A stretch of 64,000 bases of DNA, taken from the NCBI RefSeq assembly GCF_947623445.1, contig NC_135248.1, positions 14,579,820 through 14,643,819 on the forward strand, given 5' to 3'. Positions 1 to 11,160 of this stretch are shown here, in pieces; the first letter of the stretch is position 1; each line of letters opens with the position of its first letter. The notes beneath the pieces were generated by a model that was not told the origin of the DNA, did no database searches, and worked only from the letters and a program-made list of their open reading frames with translations. The stretch is from Clavelina lepadiformis (Eukaryota; Chordata; Ascidiacea; Aplousobranchia; Clavelinidae). A program made the position numbers and the translations under genes.

Positions 1-1309
1 CTTTACCAGGGCCATGTAATTTACCATAAACTGCAACATTTGTATTGCAATTATCACCTACACAAGAAATTATACTACCACCAGCATTTTTTACCGCTAC
101 TAGAGCTTCCAATAGAATTTTCTTGAGTTGATCTGAATTAAGTTTTGCAACAGGGTAAATGCGTAGTATATATCTAGGGCCACCAAAATGGCAGACAACT
201 TCAATCACCAAAGCATGTGTTGCAAGAACTTCGGCATCACCAGAACCATTTTGCGCATAACCAACAACACGACCACCTGAGTACCTAAGTGTTTCTGTGA
301 GCTTTACTTCATCAAAAAGAATGTTGACGAGACACTGCTGAGGTTGAAGCTTTTGGAAAAGTTGCTCTAAGTTTTCATCATGGAAACTACAGGAGAGTAG
401 TTTTTTCAACAGTTCCACTCTCGGTAAAACAATTGAACCGGACTTTCGTACCATTTTATATGCAGCTGGAGAAATGTTATGAAGTTCGGCAGCAAGAATA
501 TAAAGATTTTTGTCAAAACGTTGACCTTCTGGAGGAGTGAGCAGTAACTGTAACTGAGCATAAATAAACTGGAAATGAGGCGAATCAGAACAGCTCATGC
601 TATTCAATTCCTCTACAGCACTTTTTAGATAGTCTGTATCTTTGAACTCATACTCAGTAATGCATGACAGAATTTTGTCTAACTGTGACCACTTACTAAG
701 AAGGCTATTCTTTTGCAGACAACCAGCTTTGAAAAAATATGTTTTAGGTATGTCCTTTCCATTTTTCTCAACACATTTAAGATGCAAAAATCCAAATGAC
801 GATTGAACGCGTTGAAAATGAAGAAATTGAATAACAGAACGTCCTTTTGCATCAGTTTTAGAAATGTAAATGTCATCACTATCACAAAAAAAAAGATGAT
901 CCTTTGAGAAATGCTGCTTGATTTCATTACAAAAAGAAGAAAAGTCAGCTATCTTATCCAGGCCTTCAGTACGGAATCGTTCCTTTTCAGCTCTCGCCTC
1001 TGCTGAAGCAGTTCTAGGCCTAGGTCTGGGTGCTGAGGAGACCTGCTTTAAGCATGACTTTAAAACTCCAGGGAAAATGGACGGTGGTTGGCTTGGTCTT
1101 TTTCCACCTTTAACTGAAATCCATTTACAGTCAAAATGATTAGCACAAGCATAGATCTGCTTAAGCTGTAGCAAACTAGAACGTTCATTTGGCATGGCAT
1201 CAATCCAGCGGTTTCGTTCTACTTCATCAGTTGGAAATGATACCACTTTAGAGTACGGTTCCTCCCTGTAATTGCCTCGACAACCATATACATTACATTT
1301 CTTAGGCAT
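1..1309 (-). CDS. THAP-domain P-element-like transposase, N-terminal 436 codons (runs off left edge)
   Basis: The frame opens at ATG 1309 and is unbroken to the window edge. The N-terminus is a THAP zinc finger: C5, C10, C55 and H58 fit the C2CH pattern, W35 is present, and a PPSIFP stretch near residue 75 resembles the AVPTF element. A basic linker follows. Further on are two acidic motifs typical of the RNase-H-like fold of P-element/THAP9 transposases: FDEVKL (Asp 333) and GDNCNTN (Asp 419), 86 residues apart. The family cuts and pastes DNA, and THAP binds the element ends. The remaining catalytic acidic residues would lie beyond the edge. No stop or frameshift is seen, unlike the other transposases nearby, so it could be a young copy or a domesticated gene. 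I did not find terminal repeats upstream. Confidence 0.85.
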   Translation of the reverse strand, partial: MPKKCNVYGCRGNYREEPYSKVVSFPTDEVERNRWIDAMPNERSSLLQLKQIYACANHFDCKWISVKGGKRPSQPPSIFPGVLKSCLKQVSSAPRPRPRTASAEARAEKERFRTEGLDKIADFSSFCNEIKQHFSKDHLFFCDSDDIYISKTDAKGRSVIQFLHFQRVQSSFGFLHLKCVEKNGKDIPKTYFFKAGCLQKNSLLSKWSQLDKILSCITEYEFKDTDYLKSAVEELNSMSCSDSPHFQFIYAQLQLLLTPPEGQRFDKNLYILAAELHNISPAAYKMVRKSGSIVLPRVELLKKLLSCSFHDENLEQLFQKLQPQQCLVNILFDEVKLTETLRYSGGRVVGYAQNGSGDAEVLATHALVIEVVCHFGGPRYILRIYPVAKLNSDQLKKILLEALVAVKNAGGSIISCVGDNCNTNVAVYGKLHGPGK

Positions 1310-2516
1310 TGTGTGTTATTAACAGAGACCCCTGAAAAAACTTTGTTCCGATTATGAAATAGAAAAAAAGAAAAGTTGCTTTAAAAAATTACCCTACTCT
1401 ATCGGCATTGCCATAGCCTATAATTGGTTTCATCGTCACATGTGCTTATTTATCAGCTATTGAAGCAGTTAGAAAGCTTTAAAGTCACATATGCTTGTCT
1501 GCATGCCTTATTTTAAATATTTATACAGTTCTTTTCCAAAATTCAAAAGATTCGCGGCACACCTGAGAATCTGTGACGGCGCACTAGTATCTGTGATTGG
1601 GACCCAAGTTCCGTAACCCGAGAGTGCGAGTTACTAGTCCTTCTATTTAAGGTGTCTATGGTTCAAGCAATGAATGAAAATTGCTTCAATGCTGTACATA
1701 CAGTATCTTCACCTTAAATCTTCCTTTTAATCTGAGTGCAATTCCAATACATGTTAAACTACACAAATCAACTTTTTGCATACCCATTCTCTCAGCTTAT
1801 CTTTAACAACAGGCTGCGTGATCGTGAATATGCATCGTTAATTCCATCCATATTATAAAACCTTATTGAGTCGGGTTTCTTTTTGGATTTTCAGTGGTAG
1901 GTGCTTAAGGTGTCACTACACATTTAGCGCATATATCGCAAGTTACTATCTTCTGCTAAAAATCTTTGATGCAACCCCCCACAATATATATATTCCCAGA
2001 AAGGTCTTGAAAATCTCTATCTAAAGAACTTTACACTGACTTTGTAAAACCAACATCCAGCTAATTACAGGCATTTCCAAACATTTGTATGTAAAACATT
2101 TCCAATCACTCTGCACAAAACAAAGGAATATTTTGTAGAACCAACACCACTTATAGAAAGCCCCAACATTAGGCTATAAATTAATGACATACATTTGCCT
2201 AACTCAGTCTAACAAAAAACTTGGCACTTTCGCATTGAATTAGGGTAGATGCGTATGAATTTGGAAACAATTTAGAGTGTTACATCCAAACCACTTATAG
2301 AAATTTAAAATCATTACATTAATTTGAAGAATATGACCCATAGAGAATATCTGTGAAATTTGGGACAAATCCCATGACTAGTTTTTGAGTAGAGTTATTT
2401 TTAGTGCAGAAAATATTCAATTCGAGAAAATCGCATTTAAAACAAGATAAATACAATACATGTAGTAAGATGCAAAAAAATTTCTTATGAAGCTGTGTAT
2501 TAGATTCAGCTACCTT
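1310..2516. other. Non-coding stretch upstream of the THAP transposase
   Basis: I see no gene here. It may hold the transposase promoter and the element's 5' terminus. A segment near 1720-1810 containing gcatacccattctc resembles one near 29095-29190, which suggests a low-copy dispersed repeat. Confidence 0.4.
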
Positions 2517-2710
2517 TTAACACGTTCCCTGCGTTGTGACCCACCGGTGGGTCGTACAAAAAAAAAACTGTTTTTTTTACGTCCACGGCGATACGACTTA
2601 TTGTGTCATGCGTAAAATTTTGCTACTAAGTTGTGACCCACCGGTGGTTCTTACGAAAAAAATTACTGTTACTACATTTTTGCCGTTTTTCCTGTTTCAA
2701 TCTGTATAGT
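2517..2710. repeat. Twin palindromic repeat next to TTAA, piggyBac-end-like
   Basis: A TTAA (2517-2520) is followed by CACGTTCCCTGCG and then the self-complementary core GACCCACCGGTGGGTC. A second, slightly decayed copy (TGACCCACCGGTGGTTC) starts about 100 bases later, each followed by an A-rich run. A TTAA next to a terminal sequence with an internal palindrome is the layout of piggyBac-family element ends. A degraded piggyBac transposase lies 2 kb away on the minus strand, so this could be its 3' end. No matching partner end was found. Confidence 0.4.
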
Positions 2711-3160
2711 ATATAAATTAATGTATAGTAATTCAATATGTATATAAATAGTGAAATTTTTTGTTATTTTATTACATTGAAAAAGAACCTTTGTCGCATA
2801 ATTTTCAGTGAGAATGTTTCATTTGAAAGCAGGACAAGCACAAATATGGTTTGTTCTCGCAGCCTTCACAATAGGTTGATACTTTTCTAGCCGTTTTCGA
2901 TGCTTTCTGTGATCCTTCGTTCAAAGAATTCATTTCATAACAACCCAAGCACCTTTATCGGCTTCGGTTCGTTTCTCTCACCATTAGACAAATGATGTAA
3001 TCTGATATAAATAGACTGAATACGTCTATTGGCCAAATTTTGCCTTGTAAAGGTTCAGCCTGAATGCACAGAGTTTCTTGACCAGTGAACCCAAAATTCC
3101 TCTGCCCAACACTGGTAGCAGTCCAACTATTTTGAAGCGAGGCTAAACCAAAATTACCAT
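2711..3160. other. No recognisable feature
   Basis: AT-rich sequence between the palindromic repeat and the Mutator-like pseudogene. The reading frames here are short and unlike any family I know. Confidence 0.4.
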
Positions 3161-4306
3161 CTACCATGCCTGTGGTGGTCGCAACAGTGGATGAAATTTG
3201 GCGGGAAATCTCTGGCGGCAACTAGCGGTACAGAAAATTAAAGGGAATCGCAACACAGGAAAACAACGAAAATTCGGGATCGCAGGAAACGTGTTAATAG
3301 TTGCCTGGCTGATAATCATCACCACACTGTTTCTTTTTGGCCATTTCAGCTTGATTTTTTTGGCACAATTTTCTTCATAATTTTCTGCTCGCGACAACCT
3401 TTCATCATTTTTTGCTTGATAAAGCTTATTGGTGAAAAAGTTGAAGTCTAGTCCCAATGCATTCAATAATTGTTTGTAGTAGATTTTACCACTGTTCCAG
3501 GACGAAACTGCCAAATGGGCAGATCTTTTTACAGCTGAGGCTCCAAAAGCACGTTCTTTTGGACATCGTCTTCATACTGTGGCATTGAAGGCCTCGTTTT
3601 GATTTTGTGTGAAGCCATCCACACATCTCCTCAAAAGAGATTTATCAGACAGTCTTTGATACACCGATAGCAAATGGGGCAAAAAAGATTGAGGAAGTCT
3701 TTTCTTCTTATTTTCTTCATGGTTGTAATTAGAAGTGCCTTCTTTTTGGTCTTTGAGGAAGGGACACCAAGTTGAGTCACAATAGCTATGCTGTAAATTT
3801 GGATTTGGATTGAAAACCGAATGATGGAGATTTGCGATGATTCTTTGTTGCATGTTTTCAACACTTTTTTCAATTTCAGTTTGTATTTTTGATTTTGTGG
3901 TATTATCCATTATAGCTTTTCTGTAAAAAGATGCCATGGCCTCAATTTTCTTCCTGGTCAATCCTCCTCTGCCACCCTTCACCTCCTTGTTGCTCTTGAC
4001 CAAAGTACGCAGTCCAGCATGCATTCTTTTATGGACATGATTGACACAGTCTTTCTTTTCAATAGCTGTGACACTTTCATAAGGTATTAGCTCATTTAGA
4101 GCTGAAATTGTTTTATTGTCTCCATCGGACAAGACAGTTGTACTCGGTCCATCGCAATTCTTTTCATAAAAACCACTTTCGCTGTGTTCTCTCTTCCACT
4201 GATCATCTGCATTTACATTTCTGGAGCAAATGGAGCAGTCTTTGCAAAGGACCTCCACATCCAATACTTCTCCAGTATCAACTGACATGACAGCAACAAC
4301 ACCATC
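3161..4306 (-). pseudogene. Mutator-like (MULE) transposase, C-terminal part, one in-frame stop
   Basis: Read on the minus strand, the exon begins after a good acceptor (ttttttag) at 4306 with DGVVAVMSVDTGEVLD, then Cys-rich CKDCSICSR, DGDNKT, DCVNHVHKRM, a GGRGGLT turn, HSYCDSTWCPF, and RRCVDGFTQNQNEAFNA. This is the order seen in animal Mutator-like transposase domains, where the D of DGD and a later acidic residue are catalytic. A TGA at 3574-3572 stands where the family usually has Trp (N-x-W-x-RCPK). The frame resumes directly with RRCPKERAFG and VSSWNSG and fades by about 3250. The upstream exon is not recognised. One stop in an otherwise open frame suggests fairly recent loss. Confidence 0.75.
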
Positions 4307-5087
4307 CTAAAAAATGTACTTTTTGGTTAAATTTAGTCAAAAACTCTTTACTTCTAATTACTACTTATTAGTTATTACTTCTAATCATTACTTTAACTAA
4401 GTAATGAATTTAGGATGTATTTTACTTGTTCAGTTAAAACAAAAACTAGAATAGCTACAGCAAGTCGATCTTTTATGACGTTGCACAGATTTGTAAGGAA
4501 CGAAAAAAAACAACATTTATGATTTGAAAAAAAAAATGCTATTGTGATAGTAAGTATCTTAACAAAACGTTAACTTTTGTAGATAAAGGTGATATGATTC
4601 CTACACACAATATGAAAAGTCTTTTGAGTTTACAGCAGGACCCATGTTAATCAATTTACGTCGTGCAGTTTTTGCATTCTGTAAGCTTCCAGTCTCCGTT
4701 ACCACACACTCAGCAAGTTAACCTGCTGCAGTGACTGCAAACAGTAACTGTATTATTTTTGCAACCTTGTCCCGCACATTTCCTTCGTTTTCCAGATGGT
4801 CTTTTCTGTGCTGGGTTCACTTCTTTCTGGACCACTTACTTCCGCTTCACCACGTAAACATCCTTCAACCCCTCAAAAAACTTGAGTATGAAGCTTCGTC
4901 GGCTGATGTTGCTACCCGAACCTTTTCTGTACAGAATCCAGGAATTTAGCGCTGCTATGTCAAGTAGGTTTGTCCAAACAGCCAAAGGCCATCGTCTACT
5001 TGCTGCATGGGCTGTGTATTTTCTTGCCATTTGGTCGAAAAGGTCCACGCCTACCTTGTTTTGGTTGTAGAATTGTATAGCAGTAGG

Positions 5088-6922
5088 TAGGGATGCACAA
5101 TACAGAATACCTAGGTATTCTAGAATACTTAATTTTGAATCCAGAATTTCGAATCTATTCTGAAATTACGAGGCAATTTTTTCTAGGCAATTTTTTCCAA
5201 AGAATAACGAACAAAAAGCAAAAATATTTGTACATTATTTTGAATTGTATTAGTATCACATCACAAACAGTATAACATATGCTAAATCAAGCATCATACG
5301 ATTCATATTCAAGCATAGAGCCGTGTAGTTCTTGCCACCTGCACTACCAACAGTCTTAATATCATACTTTTCGGAGGTAACACATTTACACATCGAATCA
5401 TAGAATTAATCAAGAAGCTGCTTGTTGCAATGTAGGATATTCAGTGCTTGTAAGTGACTTTCGGTAAGTCGAGATCTCAGGACGGTTGCAGTTAAACCTG
5501 CGCTGGAGAAGCACCTTTCTGATGCTGCAGATGATGCTGACAGCAAAAGGTATTTCTGGCAAATGTTGTACAACATAGGGAATTCTTTTTTTTAAGTTCC
5601 AATACTCCAACACGTCTGTTTTATTGGAGTTCTCTTTTAGGTAGGCTGAAACCTCATTAGTCATTAGTTACAATAGTGTCAATGTCAGCTCCCTCATCAT
5701 CTGCATCTTCTTGGTTGCTTTGTTGCATCTCCATTCCTAAATTAAACAAATTTTCCATCATGGAAACAGAACTGGTGGTGCTGTCGCCAACAGGAATGGG
5801 ATTATGGGGTGGTCTATCACTGCTATGGTTGTGTCAGAAATCATTTCTGATTTTAAATGCAGGCGAACCCTTGTTGCATGATGAGGTTTAAAATACTTTT
5901 CTTTGTATGCTGGGTGAAGCCATGTTGCCATATCAAATAAAGATGGAAATGGAACATCATGAGATGCAACAGCAAAGTCAAATCTGCATTCTATAGAAGA
6001 TTTAATATTTTGTCTAAATGCAGAAATATGCACACTAGCACTGCTTGTAGAGAAGGAGCTTGAGTAGTTACTCGACAGCCCTTTAATTAATGGTATAATG
6101 GCTGCAGTTGTCACATATTTATCTCCTTCAATAAAGTCACTGGCCACCTTTAGAGGTAACAATTCTTCCACGAGTCCTTGGACAGTTGTAATTCCTACTG
6201 GTGTTGTCCCTACTTCCTACTGTTGTTATTTGCGCTTGCAGAGAGACTGCCTTTAATACCGCTGATATTTAAGAACACATGCTTTTTCTTGAAGTGCTTC
6301 AACAGACTGCCAGTACTGTTGCAATATGATAAAATTGCCTTGCAATGGCGACAAACCACGCTATTCTTTTCATCTGGCTTATAAAATGTTCCCACACGCT
6401 GGAACTTTTTTTTCGCCCACGACCAGTCGACATGACGCAGTGATAATTAATAGATTACCTTATTCCTCTTCACTTACGTACAGTCTACTGCTTAATTGTT
6501 TTAGAATCTCATGCGCATGGTTGGTGAGTGAATCAATGCGCGCGCGACTGCACTGTACAGCACACGTAATGAATCATTCGCCCGCACACACATGCAGCGC
6601 GTGCACACTTCAGCTTTTTCGTTGGCTTCATTGTTTTGCGTTACGGATGATTAAACACGGGAACGTACTGCGTGTCTGCAGTTCTGATAACTGCGTGAAC
6701 CCTATGAAGGAAGAAAGTAGGTGCTTGGAACAAACAGTGTATGAAGAAAAAAGGTGGCGCGCAAGACGGAAAATATCAACTATACATTTGTTTAACGTCG
6801 CACACTGTTCATTTAACAGATTTAATTTCGAATCCTGATCTCCGAAAATAAACTGCAAATAAGATTCGAATACATTGAGATTCGAATCTCTAAGATTCGA
6901 TATTCTGTATTGTGCACCCATA
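5088..6922 (-). mobile_element. Complete hAT element nested in the piggyBac gene
   Basis: The element is bounded by inverted termini TAGGGATGCACAATACAG (left) and TATGGGTGCACAATACAG (right, reverse complement). Both sides carry the 8-bp target duplication GCAGTAGG (5080-5087 and 6923-6930). An 8-bp duplication with TAGGG-type ends is diagnostic of hAT elements. Length is 1,835 bp, and it encodes a broken transposase on the minus strand. It interrupts the piggyBac codons for KKPTA|IQFYN, so it arrived after that element. Confidence 0.93.
5406..6433 (-). pseudogene. hAT transposase with BED finger, frameshifted and internally deleted
   Basis: ATG at 6433-6431 opens MSTGRGRKKSSSVWEHF. A one-base shift then leads into the BED zinc finger YKPDEKNSVVCRHCK...KHFKKKH (C-x2-C, H-x4-H). 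The middle piece (6171-5758) includes VEELLPLKVASDFIEGD and FAVASHDVPFPSLFDM, typical of the segment after the finger in ZBED-like transposases. The C-terminal dimerisation region starts at LEYWNLKKR (about 5600). After another one-base shift it gives SAASERCFSSAGL and SRLTESHLQALN, ending at the stop 5408-5406. Total coding length is about 340 codons against the usual 550-650, so much of the catalytic core is missing. It cannot make an active enzyme. Confidence 0.88.
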
Positions 6923-7740
6923 GCAGTAGGTTTCTTTTTTTCTGTTGCATCAGTGCTTGGGCTGTTGTGCATTGTCGATAAAAGTTTAACATTTTTCTGT
7001 TGTTTTCACTGGAAATTCACAAGCATGCAGTTTTCGGTAAATTGTAAAGAACTTGCAAACTTGTAAATTGTGAAAACTTTTCTTCCTCTCCTATTGTTAT
7101 CTCTTTTAAAAGTCCTTTGCTGTTGGGTCGAACCGTTCCTATAATTTCATATTTCTTTGGCTTAGCAAACCAGCAAAATGAACACTAGTAAAAAAGTTAT
7201 CTGTTGTGATGTTGCCATTTCTATCCAAGTTGCTTGTAAGTCTTATCACAACATCTTCGGCAAGAGGTCTGCCATTTCGCTGATCTTTTTCCAGAGCGCC
7301 GAGGTACGGCAAGATATTACAAACATATTTGGAGCTCACCTCAGCTAGTACCCAAAACTTCACCCCAAATTAGTCCGGTATGTTTGGCATAAAAACAATG
7401 AAAGGACGTTCTTCATCGGAAACAACTGCCCATCCACTGTTAAACTCCAATCCGGCCTGTAGCTTCGTAAGCAATTAGAGACCAATGCTTCCATAGGCTC
7501 ACGAATGTGTATAAATTTATCGGTTAACAGTCTCTGACTTAAGCAATCTTTGTTATCAAATCTAATATATCTTTTTACTTCTACAAAGTCAGCTCTTGAC
7601 ATAGTTTCCCTGAAGATAGGAGGGCCGTACTTTTCACTCCACAAAAAGTCGACAGAATGGCTTTAACCGTAAATCCCCATTGCGTACTGTAAGGAAATGT
7701 AGGCTTCCAGCTTTTCCATTGGTAAAAGGAAGTTGGGCTC

Positions 7741-8347
7741 ATGTTAGGTAGGTTCTCTTATTGTATGTGTTTTTATGGGGATTAAAATAGAGTTGCCAAC
7801 AAACAATTTCCAGCAATCGTAAGGGCTACTAGAAGCTCTGTAGCAAACACGGACAAAGTATGTGTATGACCTCATACATAGGCGCCAAAGCTTACAAAAT
7901 GTTGGTTTTAAAAGTTAATAGGTGGGAATTCCCCGTGTCAAGGATTGTTGTAAAAACACATAATAAAATAACATATCCTTCTAATCAACGTTATTTGTGA
8001 CAACAGCCATGCTGCAAGTTTTACGGCAAAAAATTAACAACATTCTTATACGCACTATTCATTCATTGTCTATTATTTAATTATTATTCATTTTTTAATT
8101 TATTCGCATCATCTTTAGTTTCGCTATTCTCTTTTTGCATCTGTCGTCCCAAGGTAATTTTTGGTCATTATGTTTGTCTGTACAGGGGTAACTTCCGTAA
8201 CACCAGAGACGAGAAAACACTTCCAACAAAAGCATATATAACCTTTTCACTCGAACTGTATTCATTTGAAACATACACACACACACATGACATTCAAAAC
8301 AAGAGTAACGAAAAGAACATAATAAAATGCACTGGGAAGTTAAAATA
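7741..8347. other. No gene recognised; (CA)n at 8276-8288
   Basis: AT-rich spacer between the piggyBac and ZMYM-like hAT remnants, with a short acacacacacac run. No terminal repeat for either element was recognised here. Confidence 0.4.
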
Positions 8348-8350
8348 ATA

Positions 8351-8812
8351 TCACTTGGAAAAAGTATTCTGGCGAAAGGGACTGCGACCAATCCATTCAT
8401 TGATTATAGAATTTAAGTCAAGTTTGTCTGCTCTTTTCTTTAACATGTTTAAAATGCAAACGTGATTAAGCCGTTTCTGAGACATGGTCGTACGCAAATA
8501 AGTTTTCAGGCGACGTAAAGTACTGAAAGATCGTTCTGCTTCACAGGCGGTACATAGCAATGACAGATAAATTCGGAGCAAGGTCAGAACATTTGGAAAT
8601 AAATTTTTATAGCATGCATCGGTCTTAAAAAACTCACAAAAGTCATTCACAGAAACTAGCCCGAGATATGGAGTAAAATAAGTCTCTATGCAGTATTTTG
8701 AGCAAATTCTCGTATCTGGAATTCTCCCACCAAATAAATACTTTTCACAAAAGCAGCCAAAAAGCCTTAATTTTAAACCAACACTGACATGAACTTGACC
8801 TAGACTCAGCAA
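8351..8812 (-). pseudogene. hAT transposase C-terminal fragment (ZMYM1-like group)
   Basis: The minus-strand frame reads FPNVLTLLRIYLSL then CEAERSFSTLRRLKTYLR, TTMSQKRLN and LNMLKKRADKLDLNSI. CEAERSFS.LRR.K is the hallmark of the hAT dimerisation domain in the group that includes ZMYM1-like transposases. Only the last ~150 residues are present and no start codon or N-terminal domains are seen, so it is a 5'-truncated copy or a last exon. It differs in sequence from the hAT element at 5088-6922. Confidence 0.8.
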
Positions 8813-10290
8813 ACACCATTACAAATTGACGTCACTTGCTCGCTGAACTGAAAAAATTGACATCACTGAACGAAGCATATGATCGATGGGTTTTATTTTC
8901 TAGCACTAAGCACCTAACAAAGTTATCCTGATTGACAATACTTCTTTTACAATGATCGGTTTAATATAAACAAATATGCCTCAGTAGCAATGCAGTTTAA
9001 TGTTTAAGTTTACGTGCGATGGCCGAACGTCCTTTGTATGATCAGCCTCAAGCCTTTTTTTCACTTAAACTAGACCAAAAACTGTTTTGTATTTATAATC
9101 GACTCGCAACAATATCAGCACAGTTAAAAGTGTGTACATGAAATCATTGTGAATCAATGCACACAGAAAATAGTGCGGCATTTATTCATGCATAATTATT
9201 TTCTGGAAACCCAGTAAACCATTTTTTTGCAAAGCAGTAATTATTCCACTCCCACATATAATCCACGTAAGTAATTGCTTTTTAAACCGTCTAATGGAAA
9301 AATGTTGTTTTTCAACTGTAAATAGTATGTCTTCAGTTTTTGCAGGGACAAGAAAAATAACATACGGCATGTACCATAATTACAGCATGCTTTGGTTGTT
9401 TGTTGATGTCGTGTTGTTGAAATGACAGTGTGTCAGATTTCAGTAAATGGCATATCTTGCTGTTTGCTGACTTCTTTTAAAGGAATTTGATGTGCTATTA
9501 ACAAGTACAAGTTACTATAACACACAATGGTCAACTTATGTTAAAAACTCCTGTTTTTAACTTTACATTCCAACATTATCAAAGCTAATAGAATTAGGTG
9601 AGATTTGTAAGGAAGTAAAATACGCAAATGCCCAAATTAAAAAACAAAAAACTGAGAAAAAAGATCATAGACTTAGTAGCAGCATCAAAAGCTTCAAGTT
9701 TTGTGCATAACCCTGGTTTAAAACTTAGAAGTTTGGTGGACATTGTATGAAATGTAAAATAAAATATCCTAAAAATGCGTGATTTTAAAAAGTTAACATG
9801 TAAAAAAGCAAGAAAACTAAAACACAAGTTGCTATAATGCACTTTTGAAGTGGAACACAGATGTATGATTTCTATGTGTATTTGTGAAAATATTCTTACT
9901 TGCTGTTTGTGTTATTTTCTTCTTTACTGAAACCTCTTTTTCTTGAAAACATTTTCTTTAATGTTTTAAAATTATTTCTTTAGGATTTTCTTCTATTTTA
10001 TCGTATGTCTGCAGGAATTCATCTTGTGAGTTTTCAGATTCAGCATTTTTATTACTGTTTGTAACAGCTCTGCTGTTTCTGATAATTTATTTTCAATTTG
10101 TGTGATCTTTTTACTTTCCAAGTTCTGCAACTCCCAAGCTTGATACATTGAAGGGTGGATTGTGTTTTCTCTACTTCTTTAGTATTTAGCATTAGCTAAG
10201 CTATTAAGTTAAGTGACCACTCGCGGCAATAGGTAAATGCCACACTTTTAAAATATTTGGTCCTAAACAACTTGGTATAAAGACTCAGAC
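8813..10290. other. Long AT-rich non-coding stretch
   Basis: Only short reading frames without codon structure or family resemblance. T-rich runs near 9880-10000 give spurious minus-strand frames. I see nothing to annotate. Confidence 0.4.
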
Positions 10291-10603
10291 CCATTTGATG
10301 CACTCCTTGCTGTTTGGAAGATGCAATCTGCCACGATCATCAATGCTCCCGCTTTCCTTGTGAAACAGATGCTGTTGACTCTATTATTTCCACACCTTTA
10401 CTGCTATCTACTCTTTTACGGTGTTATAACATTTCTCGGACTAAGAATATTGCCACACAAAGGAAATTCCGGGCTTCCAATGATTTTATTGTTGCCTCTT
10501 CACCGCCTTGATTATTGTACGATTTGAAACAGATTTCAAGCTCCCATTCACTTCATTACATTTACTGCAAAGTGCAAATAAAAATGATGGCGGGCTGCCG
10601 TTG

Positions 10604-10935
10604 GCCTTATTATTGCCACACTTTCACTTTAAAACAAAGATCGTGGGCTTATTGCCACACTTTCACTTTAAAACAAAGATCGTGGGCTTATTGCCACACT
10701 TTCACTTTAAAACAAAGATCGTGGGCTTATTATTGCCACACTTCAAATCAGAGGATCGCGGGCTTACTATTGCCACTTTTTCACTTCAAATCAGAGGATC
10801 GCGGGCTTACTATTGCCACTTTTTCACTTCAAATCAGAGGATCGCGGGCTTATTATTGCAACTCCTCACCTTCAAATCGAAGAGGATCACGGCTTACTAT
10901 TGCCACTTTTTTACTTCAAAACAAAGAAGATTTTT
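10604..10935 (+). repeat. Minisatellite of ~39-45 bp units
   Basis: About eight tandem units. The first three are nearly identical (ttattgccacactttcac, then tttaaaacaaagatcgtgggc). The next ones vary as cactttttcacttcaaatca then gaggatcgcgggc. Degenerate unit-like phrases (attattgcc, ggctt) extend from about 10290 to 11080, so the array looks older and larger than its conserved core. The two overlapping long frames here are simply translations of the repeat. Confidence 0.9.
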
Positions 10936-11160
10936 GACTTGACTTTATTGTTGCCATATTTCTGCTGTGGTTTTGTTCACTGTGAAACAGATACCAGGCT
11001 GTCATTGCCTTTGTTGTTGGCAAATTTTTGCGATAAGATGTACTGCCATTGGCTTCATTATTACCCAGAATTTTACCGTACAACGGACTGGACTGTCATT
11101 GTTTTTTGTTGTTGTGCTGATATTGTATTTCTATCTTTTCTCTTTTGTCAACCAAATTAA

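Larger units (their letters stand above)
4710..7740 (-). pseudogene. piggyBac transposase remnant, split by a hAT insertion
   Basis: Minus-strand pieces follow piggyBac order: WSEKYGPPIFRETMSR and LTVDGQLFP (7644-7400), VKFWVLAEVSSKYV and ITTDNFFTSV (7370-7140), KNVKLLSTMHNSPSTDATEKKKPTA (7000-6931). After the hAT element come IQFYNQNKVGVDLFDQM and RRWPLAVWTNLLDIA (5087-4890), ending in a Cys-rich C-terminal finger, CAGQGCKN...CSHCSRLTC, whose stop is at 4712-4710. The family inserts at TTAA using a DDD/DDE nuclease. The copy is dead: a stop at YG*SHS near 7670, a frameshift between LFPM and RPFIVF, a TAA after FMPNIPD, further frame changes near 7140-7000, and a TAA after VVKRK at 4838-4836. 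The frame reads straight through the hAT insertion point once one copy of its target duplication is removed. Confidence 0.85.

Noticed and set aside
6628-6972. 114-codon minus-strand frame starting MHNSPSTDATEKKK
   Set aside because: It begins in piggyBac coding sequence and then runs into the hAT terminus, so it is a chimera across the insertion junction.
10508-10942. Two overlapping 140-codon plus-strand frames
   Set aside because: They are translations of the minisatellite in two frames, not genes.
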